From: Paracoccus aerodenitrificans | GTDB taxonomy: Bacteria > Pseudomonadota > Alphaproteobacteria > Rhodobacterales > Rhodobacteraceae | Length of the DNA: 64,000 bases | Direction: 5' to 3' | NCBI RefSeq assembly: GCF_027913215.1 | Contig: NZ_CP115784.1 | Location: 3,254,306-3,318,305 of the forward strand | Shown here: in pieces, positions 28,380-37,436 of the stretch | How positions within the stretch are numbered: position 1 is the stretch's first letter | Layout: each line of letters starts with the position of its first letter | Program-made: the position numbers and the translations under genes | The notes under the pieces: model-generated | Told to the model about the DNA's origin: nothing | The model's database searches: none | Seen by the model: only the letters and a program-made list of their open reading frames with translations

Positions 28380-29444
28380 ATGAACCGCCCTCCTGTCACC
28401 CATGTCGTGCTGATCGACGGCACTTTCGCCTCGCTGATGGAGGGGCGGCATTCGAATATAGGCCGCATCTATCGCCTGCTCCGCCCGCAGCGCAGCGCAA
28501 CCTTCCGCGTCCGCTACGCCGCCGGTCAGCAATGGGAGGATTGGGGCAGCCTGCTGGGTATCGCAATGGGACGCGGTATGGGAGGGCGCATAAGGGACAG
28601 CTATGGCTGGCTGGCGACATCCTACAGACCCGGCGACCGGATCTTCCTGATGGGCTATTCCAGAGGCGCCTTCGCAATCCGCTCTCTCGCCGCCATGATC
28701 GGCCGCATCGGCCTTCTGCGCCCCGAAGCCGCGACCGAGCGGAATATCCGCGTTATCTGGCGCATCTATCGCAACGAAATCTCTGCCGAGGCAAGGCAAA
28801 GCTGGTTGCAGCGGCATTGTCACGAAACGGTTCCGATCGAGATGGTCGGAGTGTTCGATACCGTCATGGCGCTCGGCATTCGCCTGCCTGTGCTGTGGAT
28901 GCTGACCGAGCCGCGTTTTCGCTTTCATGATCAGCATCTGGGCCTGAATGTCCGCCGGGGTGCGCAGGCTCTGGCTCTGGACGAGAACCGCGCCGCCTAT
29001 CAGCCGATCCTCTGGGACAGTGAGGATCACGCGCCGGGTGTCGTGTCGCAAATGTGGTTCCGGGGTGTTCACTCGGACATAGGCGGCCAGCTTTGGGGAG
29101 AGGAAGATTCGCGCCCTTTGGCCAATATTCCACTGGTCTGGATGCTGGAACAGGCCGGTGATGCAGGTCTGATCCTTCCCGAGGGCTGGCGTCGGCGCTT
29201 TCCCTGCGACGCCGAAGCGCCCTCAATCGGCAATTGGCGCGGCTGGGGGAAGGCGTTTCTGGCGCGTTCCCCGCGCGTGGCGGGGCTTGATCCAAGCGAG
29301 GCGCTGCATGTTTCTGTCAGGCGACCCTATGAGGGCGCGGCGATCCTTGCCGGAAAGCTTGCTGCTCTGGGACCTGACATGGCCGGAAAAACGTCGCGCA
29401 GGCGGAACCGGCAGATGCGCCGTTTCGATCAGAATCTGCGCTGA
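28380..29444 (+). CDS. DUF2235 alpha/beta hydrolase
   Basis: A 354-residue protein of the DUF2235 (T6SS phospholipase effector-like Tle1) alpha/beta hydrolase family. The nucleophile elbow GYSRGAF has S94, the second block VGVFDTVMALG gives an acidic residue, and WFRGVHSDIGG carries the histidine. The C-terminal 30 residues are strongly basic. No VgrG, PAAR, immunity gene or signal peptide is near, so a secreted effector role is not supported; many such genes in this group are orphan housekeeping-like hydrolases of unknown substrate. It converges with metF 33 bases away. Confidence 0.82.
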   Translation: MNRPPVTHVVLIDGTFASLMEGRHSNIGRIYRLLRPQRSATFRVRYAAGQQWEDWGSLLGIAMGRGMGGRIRDSYGWLATSYRPGDRIFLMGYSRGAFAIRSLAAMIGRIGLLRPEAATERNIRVIWRIYRNEISAEARQSWLQRHCHETVPIEMVGVFDTVMALGIRLPVLWMLTEPRFRFHDQHLGLNVRRGAQALALDENRAAYQPILWDSEDHAPGVVSQMWFRGVHSDIGGQLWGEEDSRPLANIPLVWMLEQAGDAGLILPEGWRRRFPCDAEAPSIGNWRGWGKAFLARSPRVAGLDPSEALHVSVRRPYEGAAILAGKLAALGPDMAGKTSRRRNRQMRRFDQNLR

Positions 29445-29477
29445 TCCCTGAACAGCCAGGCCGGGTTCTGTCCCCGC

Positions 29478-30335
29478 TCAGGCAGCCAGTTCCGTCCCGC
29501 CGATGCCCAGATCCCGGCACACGGCCAGCGTCATTTCCGGCTTGTTCAGCGTATAGAAATGCAGATGCCCGACCCCGCCATCCATCAGATCGCGGCACAG
29601 CCTGGTGCAGAGATCATGGGCAAGGCTGGCCTCGCCTTCGGGTCCGGCCTTTTCGAAAGCCTCGATCGCCCAGTCCGGCACGGTCGTTCCGCAGCGTGCG
29701 GCGAATTTCCGGGTGCCGTTCCAGCTTTGGATCGGCAGGATCCCCGGATGCACAGGCGCATCTATGCCCGCCGCGGCGCAGGCGTCGCGGAATCGGAAAA
29801 ACGTTTCGGCATCGAAGAAGAACTGGGTGATCGATGACGACGCACCCGCTTCGATCTTGAGCTTGAGGAACCGGACATCCGCCTCGGTCGAGCCGCCCGA
29901 ATCGGGATGAGGCTCGGGATAGGCACCGGCCCGGATGGTGAAACCGCCCCGCGACGCAATCGCTTCGATCAGGTCGATGGATGAGGAAAACCCGTCCGGA
30001 TGCGCCGTCCAGCGATCCTGACCCTGAGGCGCATCGCCGCGAAGCGCCACGATTTCGCGCACACCCGCCTGCGCATAATCATCGACGATCTGCATGGTTT
30101 CTTCGCGGCTGGCATCCACGCAGGTCAGATGCGCGGCGACGTTCAGCCCATAATGATTATGCAGCGCCGCCACAGCCTCATGCGTCAGCTTGCGCGTGGT
30201 TCCGCCCGCGCCATAGGTCACCGACACGAAATCCGGCGACAGCGGCGCAAGCGCCCGCGCCGTTTCCCACAGCCGGAATGAGGCGTCCAGATTGCGGGGC
30301 GGGAAGAATTCGAAGCTGACGGCGGTCTTGTTCAT
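29478..30335 (-). CDS. metF: Methylenetetrahydrofolate reductase
   Basis: A 285-residue FAD enzyme reducing 5,10-methylene-THF to 5-methyl-THF for methionine synthesis. It begins with VSFEFFPPRN, whose glutamate is catalytic, and has VTYGAGG, HLTCVDAS, LRGD and the Q-bearing TQFFFDAETFFRF motif, all typical of MetF. The start ATG at 30335 is chosen because the family N-terminus begins there. It diverges from metR across 81 bases that carry a MetR-type box, so LysR-type activation is likely. Confidence 0.93.
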   Translation of the reverse strand: MNKTAVSFEFFPPRNLDASFRLWETARALAPLSPDFVSVTYGAGGTTRKLTHEAVAALHNHYGLNVAAHLTCVDASREETMQIVDDYAQAGVREIVALRGDAPQGQDRWTAHPDGFSSSIDLIEAIASRGGFTIRAGAYPEPHPDSGGSTEADVRFLKLKIEAGASSSITQFFFDAETFFRFRDACAAAGIDAPVHPGILPIQSWNGTRKFAARCGTTVPDWAIEAFEKAGPEGEASLAHDLCTRLCRDLMDGGVGHLHFYTLNKPEMTLAVCRDLGIGGTELAA

Positions 30336-30377
30336 GGTGGCGTTCCTTTCGGGGGCCTTGTGCCATGTCAGGCGGCG

Positions 30378-30410
30378 TGAGACAAATTCATAATCCACAT
30401 GATTATCATG
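30378..30410. promoter_or_regulatory. MetR box and palindrome between metF and metR
   Basis: TGAGACAAATTCA at 30378-30390 matches the E. coli MetR consensus TGAA-N5-TTCA with one mismatch. Next to it, CATGATTATCATG at 30398-30410 is a perfect odd palindrome that overlaps the most upstream possible metR start codon. Together they form a plausible two-site LysR-type operator for metF activation and metR autocontrol. Confidence 0.5.
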
Positions 30411-30416
30411 AGACAG

Positions 30417-31328
30417 ATGCATCTAGAACTGCGACATCTTCGAACCATTCGCGCAATCCATGAACAGGGCGGTCTGGCGCGTGCGGCGGATATACTGAAC
30501 ATCACTCAATCGGCGCTGTCCCATCAGGTCAAGGCTCTTGAGGATCAGGCCGGGGTGGATCTGTTCGTCCGCCGCTCGCGGCCCATGCGCCTGTCAGCCG
30601 CCGGTTTGCGGCTGCTGCGGCTGGCAGAGCAGGTGCTGCCGCTTGTCGAGGCGGCGGAAGCCGAGATCGAGGGGGTCGGAGACGGGCGCGTCGGCCAGTT
30701 GCATATCGCCCTGGAATGCCATGCCTGTTTCGACTGGGTTCTGCCGGTGCTGGACAAATTCCGCCGCGCCTTTCCCGAGGTGGATCTGGATATCCGCCAG
30801 AGGCTCGCCTTCACCGCCCTGCCGGCCTTGCAGCGCGAAGAGGTCGATCTGGTAATTTCGATGGACCCCGAGCCATTGCCGGGGATCCATTTCGAGCCTC
30901 TGTTCGATTATTCTCCAACTCTCGTGGTGCCAGCGGGTCATCCACTTGTGGCGCGTGGCTTCGCCCGGCCCGAGGATCTGGCCGCTGAAAGCCTGATCGT
31001 CTATCCTATGACCCGCTCGCGGCTGGATGTGTTCTCGGAATTCCTGACTCCTGCCGGGATCGAGCCGCGAGAGATACGCGAGATCGAACTGACCGATGTA
31101 TCCCTTATGCTGGTTGCCGCCGGGCGCGGTGTCGCGGTGATGCCCGACTGGGTTTTGCAGCGCCATGCTGGCAATCCAGAGCTGGGTTTCGTGAGGCTTA
31201 CGGAAAGCGGTATCCGCCGCACCGTCCATGCCGGAATTCGCGAGGAACTTGCTCAGCACGCCTATATGCAGCATTTTCTCAGACTGGCGCGGACCGAGGC
31301 GGTGCGCTCGACCCGGCCTCCGCGATGA
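30417..31328 (+). CDS. metR: LysR-family transcriptional activator MetR
   Basis: A 303-residue LysR-type regulator very like E. coli MetR: helix-turn-helix LARAADILNITQSALSHQVKALED, then the homocysteine-sensing domain with ALECHACFDWVLPVLDKF and YPMTRSRLDVFSEFLTPAGIEP, both diagnostic. It should activate metF with homocysteine as coinducer. Start codons at 30399 and 30408 are in frame, but the first lies inside a palindrome and neither has a ribosome binding site; ATG 30417 with a weak GAGAC upstream and the family-typical HLELRHL beginning is preferred. Confidence 0.9.
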   Translation: MHLELRHLRTIRAIHEQGGLARAADILNITQSALSHQVKALEDQAGVDLFVRRSRPMRLSAAGLRLLRLAEQVLPLVEAAEAEIEGVGDGRVGQLHIALECHACFDWVLPVLDKFRRAFPEVDLDIRQRLAFTALPALQREEVDLVISMDPEPLPGIHFEPLFDYSPTLVVPAGHPLVARGFARPEDLAAESLIVYPMTRSRLDVFSEFLTPAGIEPREIREIELTDVSLMLVAAGRGVAVMPDWVLQRHAGNPELGFVRLTESGIRRTVHAGIREELAQHAYMQHFLRLARTEAVRSTRPPR

Positions 31329-31418
31329 TCCCTGCCGCACCTTGCCCGGAGGCAATGGCTTCCATTTGCACCGCAGAGGGCCTAAACCCCCGCCAAACCG
31401 AATTGCAGGAGCAGCGCG

Positions 31419-32207
31419 ATGCCAAGCGCCAATATGAACGTCATGATCAAGGCGGCCCGCAAGGCAGGGCGCAGCCTGGTCAAGGATTTCCGTGAGGTCG
31501 AGAATCTTCAGGTCTCGGCCAAGGGCGCGGGCGATTTCGTCAGCCGTGCGGATAAAGAGGCCGAACGCATCATCAAGGAAGAGTTGCGCGGCGCACGTCC
31601 GAATTACGGTTGGATCGGCGAGGAAACCGGCGAAGAGGCGGGCGAGGACCCGACCCGCCGCTGGATCGTGGACCCGCTGGACGGCACGACGAATTTCCTG
31701 CACGGCTTGCCGCATTGGGCCGTTTCCATCGCGCTGGAACATAAAAGCGAGATCGTTGCAGCGGTCATTTTCGACGCCGCAAAAGATGAGCTTTACACCG
31801 CCGAAAAAGGCGGCGGCGCATGGATGAACGGGCAGCGTCTGCGGGTCTCGGGGCGCCGTCAGATGATCGAATCGATCTTCGCGACCGGGGTTCCTTTTGG
31901 CGGGCGCGGCACGCTTCCGGCAACGCTGAAGGATCTGGCGCGGCTGATGCCTCTGACAGCGGGCGTCCGGCGGTTCGGCTCTGCGGCGCTGGATCTCGCC
32001 TATGTCGCGGCGGGGCGCTATGAGGGCTATTGGGAGCGCGGCATTCATTCCTGGGACGTTGCGGCGGGTATCCTCCTGGTCAAGGAAGCGGGCGGCTTCG
32101 TCGAGGCGATCCGCGGCGAAGGTCCGGTCGTCGATGCCGGGAATATCGTCTGTGCGAATGCTCAGCTTTTCGGCCAGTTCGCCGAGATCATCCGGACCCG
32201 CGACTGA
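31419..32207 (+). CDS. suhB: Inositol-1-monophosphatase
   Basis: A 262-residue lithium-sensitive phosphatase fold. The metal and catalytic motifs are GEETGEEAG (about 66-74), WIVDPLDGTTNFLHG (82-96) and WERGIHSWDVAAG (about 205-217). It dephosphorylates inositol phosphate or related sugars; in E. coli SuhB also binds the ribosomal RNA antitermination complex. A GCAGGAG ribosome binding site precedes the ATG. The stop overlaps the ybgC start (TGATG). Confidence 0.92.
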   Translation: MPSANMNVMIKAARKAGRSLVKDFREVENLQVSAKGAGDFVSRADKEAERIIKEELRGARPNYGWIGEETGEEAGEDPTRRWIVDPLDGTTNFLHGLPHWAVSIALEHKSEIVAAVIFDAAKDELYTAEKGGGAWMNGQRLRVSGRRQMIESIFATGVPFGGRGTLPATLKDLARLMPLTAGVRRFGSAALDLAYVAAGRYEGYWERGIHSWDVAAGILLVKEAGGFVEAIRGEGPVVDAGNIVCANAQLFGQFAEIIRTRD

Positions 32208-32596
32208 TGCATCTCTGGCCGGTTCGTGTCTATTACGAAGATACCGATCTGGCCGGGATCGTCTATTACGCCAATTATCTGAAATTCATCGAACGCGCCC
32301 GGACCGAGTGGATCCGTGAACTGGGCATCGACCAGTCACGGCTAAAGCAGGAAAGCGGCGCGGTTTTCGCTGTCCGGCGGGTCGAGGCGGATTACCTTGC
32401 CCCGGCGGTCTTCGACGATGAACTGAGCGTGACCACACGTGTGGTCAGGATCACTCCGGCCCGGATCGAGTTGGAACAGCAGGTTTTGCGCGGCGATACG
32501 GTGCTGTTTTCCGCCCTTGTGACGCTGGCCTGTCTGGGCCCGGATATGCGACCGCGCAGGCTGCCGGGCGATCTTGCGCAACTCATGCGAAGTTGA
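32207..32596 (+). CDS. ybgC: Tol-Pal-associated acyl-CoA thioesterase
   Basis: A 129-residue hot-dog fold thioesterase. The conserved YYEDTDLAGIVYYANYLKFIERAR contains the catalytic aspartate (D12 in EDTD). YbgC hydrolyses acyl-CoA or acyl-ACP and is the usual first gene of tol-pal clusters, as here, where tolQ follows after 84 bases. The start at 32207 is fixed by the TGATG overlap with suhB; the open frame further upstream is inside suhB. Confidence 0.9.
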   Translation: MHLWPVRVYYEDTDLAGIVYYANYLKFIERARTEWIRELGIDQSRLKQESGAVFAVRRVEADYLAPAVFDDELSVTTRVVRITPARIELEQQVLRGDTVLFSALVTLACLGPDMRPRRLPGDLAQLMRS

Positions 32597-32607
32597 ACGG
32601 CATTTCG

Positions 32608-32668
32608 TTGGTCGCGCCCGGTCTTTTCTGTTAGAAATCCCGGAAATGGCCGAAAACGGCCGGGATTT
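32608..32668 (+). promoter_or_regulatory. tolQ promoter and leader hairpin
   Basis: TTGGTC (32608-32613), 17 bases, TTAGAA (32631-32636) is a plausible promoter. Overlapping its start point is the 9-bp perfect inverted repeat AAATCCCGG (32635-32643) and CCGGGATTT (32660-32668). It ends 12 bases before the tolQ ATG and may be either a ybgC terminator (followed by ttta) or an operator. Confidence 0.4.
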
Positions 32669-32680
32669 TACGGGCAGAGC

Positions 32681-33355
32681 ATGGAACAACTCGACTTTTC
32701 GCTGATCGCGCTTTTCATGCGCGCCTCGCTGATTGTGAAGATCGTGATGGTGTTGCTGATCCTCGCGTCTTTCTGGTCATGGGCGCTGATCATTCAGAAA
32801 TTGCTGAAATTCGGCGCAGCGCGGACCGAGGCGGCGAAATTCGACCGGGCCTTCTGGTCGGGTGAGCCGCTGGATGATCTCTATGACAGGATGGGGGAAA
32901 ACCCGCGCGGCGCTGCGGAACGTATTTTCGCCGCCGGAATGGGAGAATGGCGGAAATCGCAGGACGATGCGGGCCGGATGATACCGGGAACGCAGCAACG
33001 CATCGACCGGGCCATGAATGTGGCGATCGGGCGCGAAGAGGTGCGGCTGACGCGCGGTCTGTCCTTCCTGGCGACAATCGGATCGACCGCGCCCTTTATC
33101 GGGCTGTTCGGGACGGTCTGGGGCATCAAGACGGCGTTCGAACAGATTGCGATTGCGCAGGACACATCCCTTGCCGTGGTCGCGCCCGGCATTGCCGAGG
33201 CGTTGCTGGCCACCGCGCTTGGCTTGTTGGCGGCGATTCCGGCGGTGATTTTCTATAATAAATTCACGGCTGACGCAGACCGGCTTGGCGCGAATTATGA
33301 GAACTTCTCGGATGAGTTCTCGACGATCCTGTCCCGCCAACTGAACGAGGGCTGA
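32681..33355 (+). CDS. tolQ: Tol-Pal system proton channel subunit TolQ
   Basis: A 224-residue inner-membrane protein of the MotA/TolQ/ExbB family with three membrane segments (about 10-35, 125-150 and 160-190). The motif GLSFLATIGSTAPFIGLFGTVWGI marks the second segment. With TolR it forms the proton-driven motor that energises TolA during outer-membrane constriction. tolR follows after three bases. Confidence 0.94.
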   Translation: MEQLDFSLIALFMRASLIVKIVMVLLILASFWSWALIIQKLLKFGAARTEAAKFDRAFWSGEPLDDLYDRMGENPRGAAERIFAAGMGEWRKSQDDAGRMIPGTQQRIDRAMNVAIGREEVRLTRGLSFLATIGSTAPFIGLFGTVWGIKTAFEQIAIAQDTSLAVVAPGIAEALLATALGLLAAIPAVIFYNKFTADADRLGANYENFSDEFSTILSRQLNEG

Positions 33356-33358
33356 GCC

Positions 33359-33808
<450 letters not shown>

Positions 33809-33812
33809 TCCG

Positions 33813-35531
33813 ATGCTGGATCCGCTTGAGGTTGCAGAACAGGGCAGGGACCGCGCCGAGCGTATCGGTGTGTGGGTGTCGGGTATTGCCCACAGCTCTC
33901 TGGTCGTGTGGGCTGCGGTCGGTGGGGCGTTGTTCGCCGCCGATGACAACCCGCCGCCGCAGATTGCCGAGGTGGTGACGATTTCTGCGCAGGAATTCGA
34001 GGAACTTGCCGCAAGGTCGCGCGGGGCCGGGCCGGTAGGGCAGGCGGATGGCGCGGCGCCTGTGCAGCCAGAGGCTCCGGGGGATACGACCGCGCCGGAA
34101 GGCCCCGATCTGGCGCTTGACGTGCCACAGCCGGACAGCACTGCGACAACGCTGCCTTCTCCGGCAACCGATGCGGAACCGGCACCGGATCTGAGCGATC
34201 TTGAACAGGCCAACCCGCCCGTGGATGTCGCGACGCTCGCGCCCGAACCTGCGCCGCTTCCACCGTCACAGGACGATTCGCCCGCCGCGCCTCTGCCCGA
34301 CGATATGCCCGAGATCGCCGTGCCGGACCGCCCGGACGCGCCGGAATCGGGTGAAGTGCCGGAGCCGCCCGAAGCCGAGCCGGTTTCGGAACTGGCGCTG
34401 ACCCAGTCCAGATACCCGCCCGAGCGCCCCGAGGGGCTGCGCGAGGCGGTTCTGGCCGCAAGGCAGCAGGCTGAAGCGGCGGCTGCGCAGGCGGAAGCCG
34501 AACGTCAGGAAGCCGAAGCGCAACGCGCCGAGGAAGAGCGTCAGGCCGCCGAGGCTGCCGCTGAACGCGCAGAACAGGAACGTCTGGCGGCGGAAGACGC
34601 CGCGCGTGAGGAAGAACAGCGCCGTCTTGCAGAAGAAGAACGCGCCCGGGAAGAGGCCGAGCGTCTGGCAGCGGAACGCGCCGAAGCCGAACGGCTTGCC
34701 GCTGAACGGGCCGAAGCGCAGCGTCTGGCCGAAGAGGAAGCGCGGCGCGAGCAGGAGCGTCTGGAAGAAGAACGCCGCCGGGCCGAGGAAGCCCGCATCG
34801 CCGAGGCTGAACGGCAAGCGGAAGAACGGCGCCTCGCCGAAGAGGCTGCCCGCCGTGAGGAAGAAGCCCGCATCGCCCGCGAAGCGCGTGAGCGTGCAGC
34901 GGAAGAAGCCCGCGCCCGCGCCGAGGCCGAGCTTGCGCGTGAGACGGCTCTTGCCGAAAGGCTCGCTGAACAGGAGCGTCTTCAGCTTGAGGCGCTGAAT
35001 GCTCAGGAAGCGACCCCAAGCCCGTTTGACGGCAATGCGCCTGAGGGCGAGGGCGAAGGGGGCGGGTCCGATGTGCTGACCGACGCGTTGAATGAGGCGG
35101 GGGCGACGACCCTCGATCTGGACGAGCTGGACGATGTGCTTGCCGATGCAATGGGCGAAACCCGACCTTCGGAACTGCCGCGTAACGAAGCGGTCGAGAT
35201 TGCCTCGGTGCCGATGACCGCCGAGGAACGGGAAGGGTTCCGGGATGCGGTGCAAAGCTGCTGGAATCTCAGCGCCCTCTCGACCGATGCGGCGGAAATG
35301 CGCGTGATCATCGGCTTCCAGATGGATCGCGACGGCATGCCTGATCCCGAAAGCTTCCGCATGGTTGACGACCCCGAACCCGACAGCGCCCGGCAGCAGG
35401 CATTCGAAGCCGCACGCCGCGCGGTTCTGCGTTGTGCGGGTGAAGGCTATGATCTTCCTGCCGACAAGTATTTCGAATGGGACGATGTCGAGATGACGTT
35501 CTCGCCCTCTGGCGTAGAGGAGATCGAATGA
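33813..35531 (+). CDS. tolA: Cell envelope integrity protein TolA
   Basis: A 572-residue protein: short cytoplasmic start, one membrane segment (about residues 22-45), an acidic Pro-rich stretch to about residue 200, a long Ala/Glu/Arg coiled coil (about 205-395), a flexible linker, and a C-terminal TonB/TolA-like domain (about 450-560, ending in the VRCAGEGYDLPADKYFEW region). It links TolQR to TolB/Pal across the periplasm. The protein is longer than E. coli TolA (about 420). The coiled coil gives long open frames on the opposite strand that are not genes. Overlaps the tolB start. Confidence 0.92.
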   Translation: MLDPLEVAEQGRDRAERIGVWVSGIAHSSLVVWAAVGGALFAADDNPPPQIAEVVTISAQEFEELAARSRGAGPVGQADGAAPVQPEAPGDTTAPEGPDLALDVPQPDSTATTLPSPATDAEPAPDLSDLEQANPPVDVATLAPEPAPLPPSQDDSPAAPLPDDMPEIAVPDRPDAPESGEVPEPPEAEPVSELALTQSRYPPERPEGLREAVLAARQQAEAAAAQAEAERQEAEAQRAEEERQAAEAAAERAEQERLAAEDAAREEEQRRLAEEERAREEAERLAAERAEAERLAAERAEAQRLAEEEARREQERLEEERRRAEEARIAEAERQAEERRLAEEAARREEEARIAREARERAAEEARARAEAELARETALAERLAEQERLQLEALNAQEATPSPFDGNAPEGEGEGGGSDVLTDALNEAGATTLDLDELDDVLADAMGETRPSELPRNEAVEIASVPMTAEEREGFRDAVQSCWNLSALSTDAAEMRVIIGFQMDRDGMPDPESFRMVDDPEPDSARQQAFEAARRAVLRCAGEGYDLPADKYFEWDDVEMTFSPSGVEEIE

Positions 35532-36850
35532 TGTTCCGTCTGGTGGTGCCGCTGGTTCTGGCTGGCGCGGCGGCGATGCTGCCCGGTGCGGTCGCGGCGC
35601 AGGATGAGCCTCTGCGGATCGAGATCACCGAAGGCGTGATGCGGCCCATGCCGATCATGCTGCATTTCGAGGGGCCGGACAGCGAGGACGGCCTGGTCGG
35701 TGATATCCGCAGCGTGATCGCCGAAGATCTGCGCGGCACCGGGCTGTTCGAAATCGTCTCACCCGAGGAAGGTCCGTCTGCCGGGTTCGACAGCGCGGTC
35801 GATTATGTCGGCTGGCGCATGACGCAGACTGAAGCGCTTGTGGCGGGGCGAGTCAGCCTGACGGGCGATAATATCGCGGTCGGTTTCCGGCTTTTCGATA
35901 TTTTCGCCGGTGAGCCTCTTGGCGACGGGATGCAGTTCGATGCGCCGCGCGAGGGCTGGCGGCGGACCGCGCATAAGATCGCCGACCAGATCTATACAAG
36001 GATCACCGGCGAGGATCCCTATTTCGACAGCCGCATCGCGTTTATCGGTGAAACCGGACCGGCAACGCGACGGGTCAAGCGTGTCGGCGTGATGGATTAT
36101 GACGGGGCGGGGGTGAAATGGCTGACCGCGCCCGATGATCTTGTCCTCTCGCCGCGCTTTTCTCCGGATGGCGGGACCGTGCTTTATACCAGTTTTGCCT
36201 CGGGTATTCCGCAGATCATGTCTCTGGATGTCGAAACGGTCGAATCGGTCCCGGTTACGCGGGACCCCAAAGCGATGAGCTTTGCGCCGCGATATTCCCC
36301 TGACGGAGAATGGATCGCGTTTTCGCGCGAGACGGCGGGGAATACGGATATCTGGATCATGCAGGTGTCGAATCCCGGTTTCGTGAAGCGGCTGACGCTC
36401 GGTCCGTCCATCGACACTGCGCCGTCATGGTCTCCGGACGGGCAGCAGATCGCCTTCGAAAGCGACCGCTCGGGCGGGTCGCAGATTTATGTGATGCGGG
36501 CGGATGGATCTGCACCGCGCCGGGTGTCCTTCGGTGAGGACGGCGCGGATTACGGAGAGCCTGCATGGTCCCCGCGCGGCGACCGGATCGCGTTCACGCG
36601 GCATTCCGGCGATGGATCGCAGATCGGCATCATGCGTCCGGATGGCTCGGACGAACGGCTTCTGACGACCGATTCCCGCAATAGCGGGCCAAGCTGGGCG
36701 CCGAATGGTCGTGTGCTGATCTTCACACGGCTGGATGGCGAAGACGACCGGCCGGCTCTTCATTCAGTAGACATCACGGGTCGAAACATGCGACCTGTTG
36801 CGCTGAGTGAGGCAGCCTCGGACCCTGCATGGGGACCGCTGCTGCCCTGA
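35528..36850 (+). CDS. tolB: Tol-Pal system beta-propeller protein TolB
   Basis: A 440-residue periplasmic protein with a signal peptide (cleavage near AVAA-QD), an N-terminal domain to about residue 160 and a six-bladed beta-propeller made of WD40-like repeats such as FSPDGGTVLYTS, YSPDGEWIAFSR, WSPDGQQIAFES and WSPRGDRIAFTR. It docks on Pal and TolA. The ATG at 35528 overlaps the tolA stop (ATGATG; a second ATG is at 35531). pal follows after 22 bases. Confidence 0.94.
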   Translation: MMFRLVVPLVLAGAAAMLPGAVAAQDEPLRIEITEGVMRPMPIMLHFEGPDSEDGLVGDIRSVIAEDLRGTGLFEIVSPEEGPSAGFDSAVDYVGWRMTQTEALVAGRVSLTGDNIAVGFRLFDIFAGEPLGDGMQFDAPREGWRRTAHKIADQIYTRITGEDPYFDSRIAFIGETGPATRRVKRVGVMDYDGAGVKWLTAPDDLVLSPRFSPDGGTVLYTSFASGIPQIMSLDVETVESVPVTRDPKAMSFAPRYSPDGEWIAFSRETAGNTDIWIMQVSNPGFVKRLTLGPSIDTAPSWSPDGQQIAFESDRSGGSQIYVMRADGSAPRRVSFGEDGADYGEPAWSPRGDRIAFTRHSGDGSQIGIMRPDGSDERLLTTDSRNSGPSWAPNGRVLIFTRLDGEDDRPALHSVDITGRNMRPVALSEAASDPAWGPLLP

Positions 36851-36872
36851 GCAAGGCCGAGGAAACGAATTG

Positions 36873-37436
36873 ATGCGTGTGACCCTGACGATGATTGCCG
36901 CGATTGCGGCCCTGTCGGCGTGCAACATGCCGTCCGACCCGCAGGTCGTGTCGGCTCCGGTTGCTGATCTGTATATGACCGGGCCTGACGGGACGGCGAT
37001 CTATCGGGGCGATGTGAACCGTCCCGGGACGCGGCTGCCCGGCGATCCCGGCACCGGGATGACGGCCCCGGGGACCTCATTCGCGGCGGCGGGCGATACC
37101 GTCTATTTCAGTGAGGCAGAGGCGACCCTCTCCGACGATGCCCGCGATACGCTGACCCGGCAGGCTGCATGGCTGACCCAGAATGCGGCATATCCGGTCA
37201 TGGTCGAGGGTCATGCCGATGAGCCGGGAACCAGAGAGTTCAACCTTGCGCTTGGCGCCCGCCGGGCGACCTCGGTGCGGGAATATCTGGTCTCGAAAGG
37301 TGTTGCCGCTAATCGCATCCAGACAGTGTCGTATGGCAAGGAACGCCCGGCCTCTATCTGCGCGTCCGAAGCAAGCTGTCTGGCGCGGAACCGCCGCGCC
37401 GTCACGATTGTCGGCCAGACTCAGGCGGGGACATAA
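36873..37436 (+). CDS. pal: Peptidoglycan-associated lipoprotein Pal
   Basis: A 187-residue lipoprotein. The lipobox LSAC puts the lipid-bearing cysteine at C17. The C-terminal OmpA domain (about 75-185) has the peptidoglycan-binding motif VEGHADEPGTREFNLALGARRA. It anchors the outer membrane to the wall and binds TolB. Start ATG 36873 with a GAGGAAAC ribosome binding site. Its stop overlaps cpoB by one base (TAATG). Confidence 0.94.
   Translation: MRVTLTMIAAIAALSACNMPSDPQVVSAPVADLYMTGPDGTAIYRGDVNRPGTRLPGDPGTGMTAPGTSFAAAGDTVYFSEAEATLSDDARDTLTRQAAWLTQNAAYPVMVEGHADEPGTREFNLALGARRATSVREYLVSKGVAANRIQTVSYGKERPASICASEASCLARNRRAVTIVGQTQAGT

Noticed and set aside
28380..29444. DUF2235 protein as a type VI secretion effector
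   Set aside because: No VgrG, Hcp, PAAR, adaptor or immunity gene is nearby, and there is no secretion signal.
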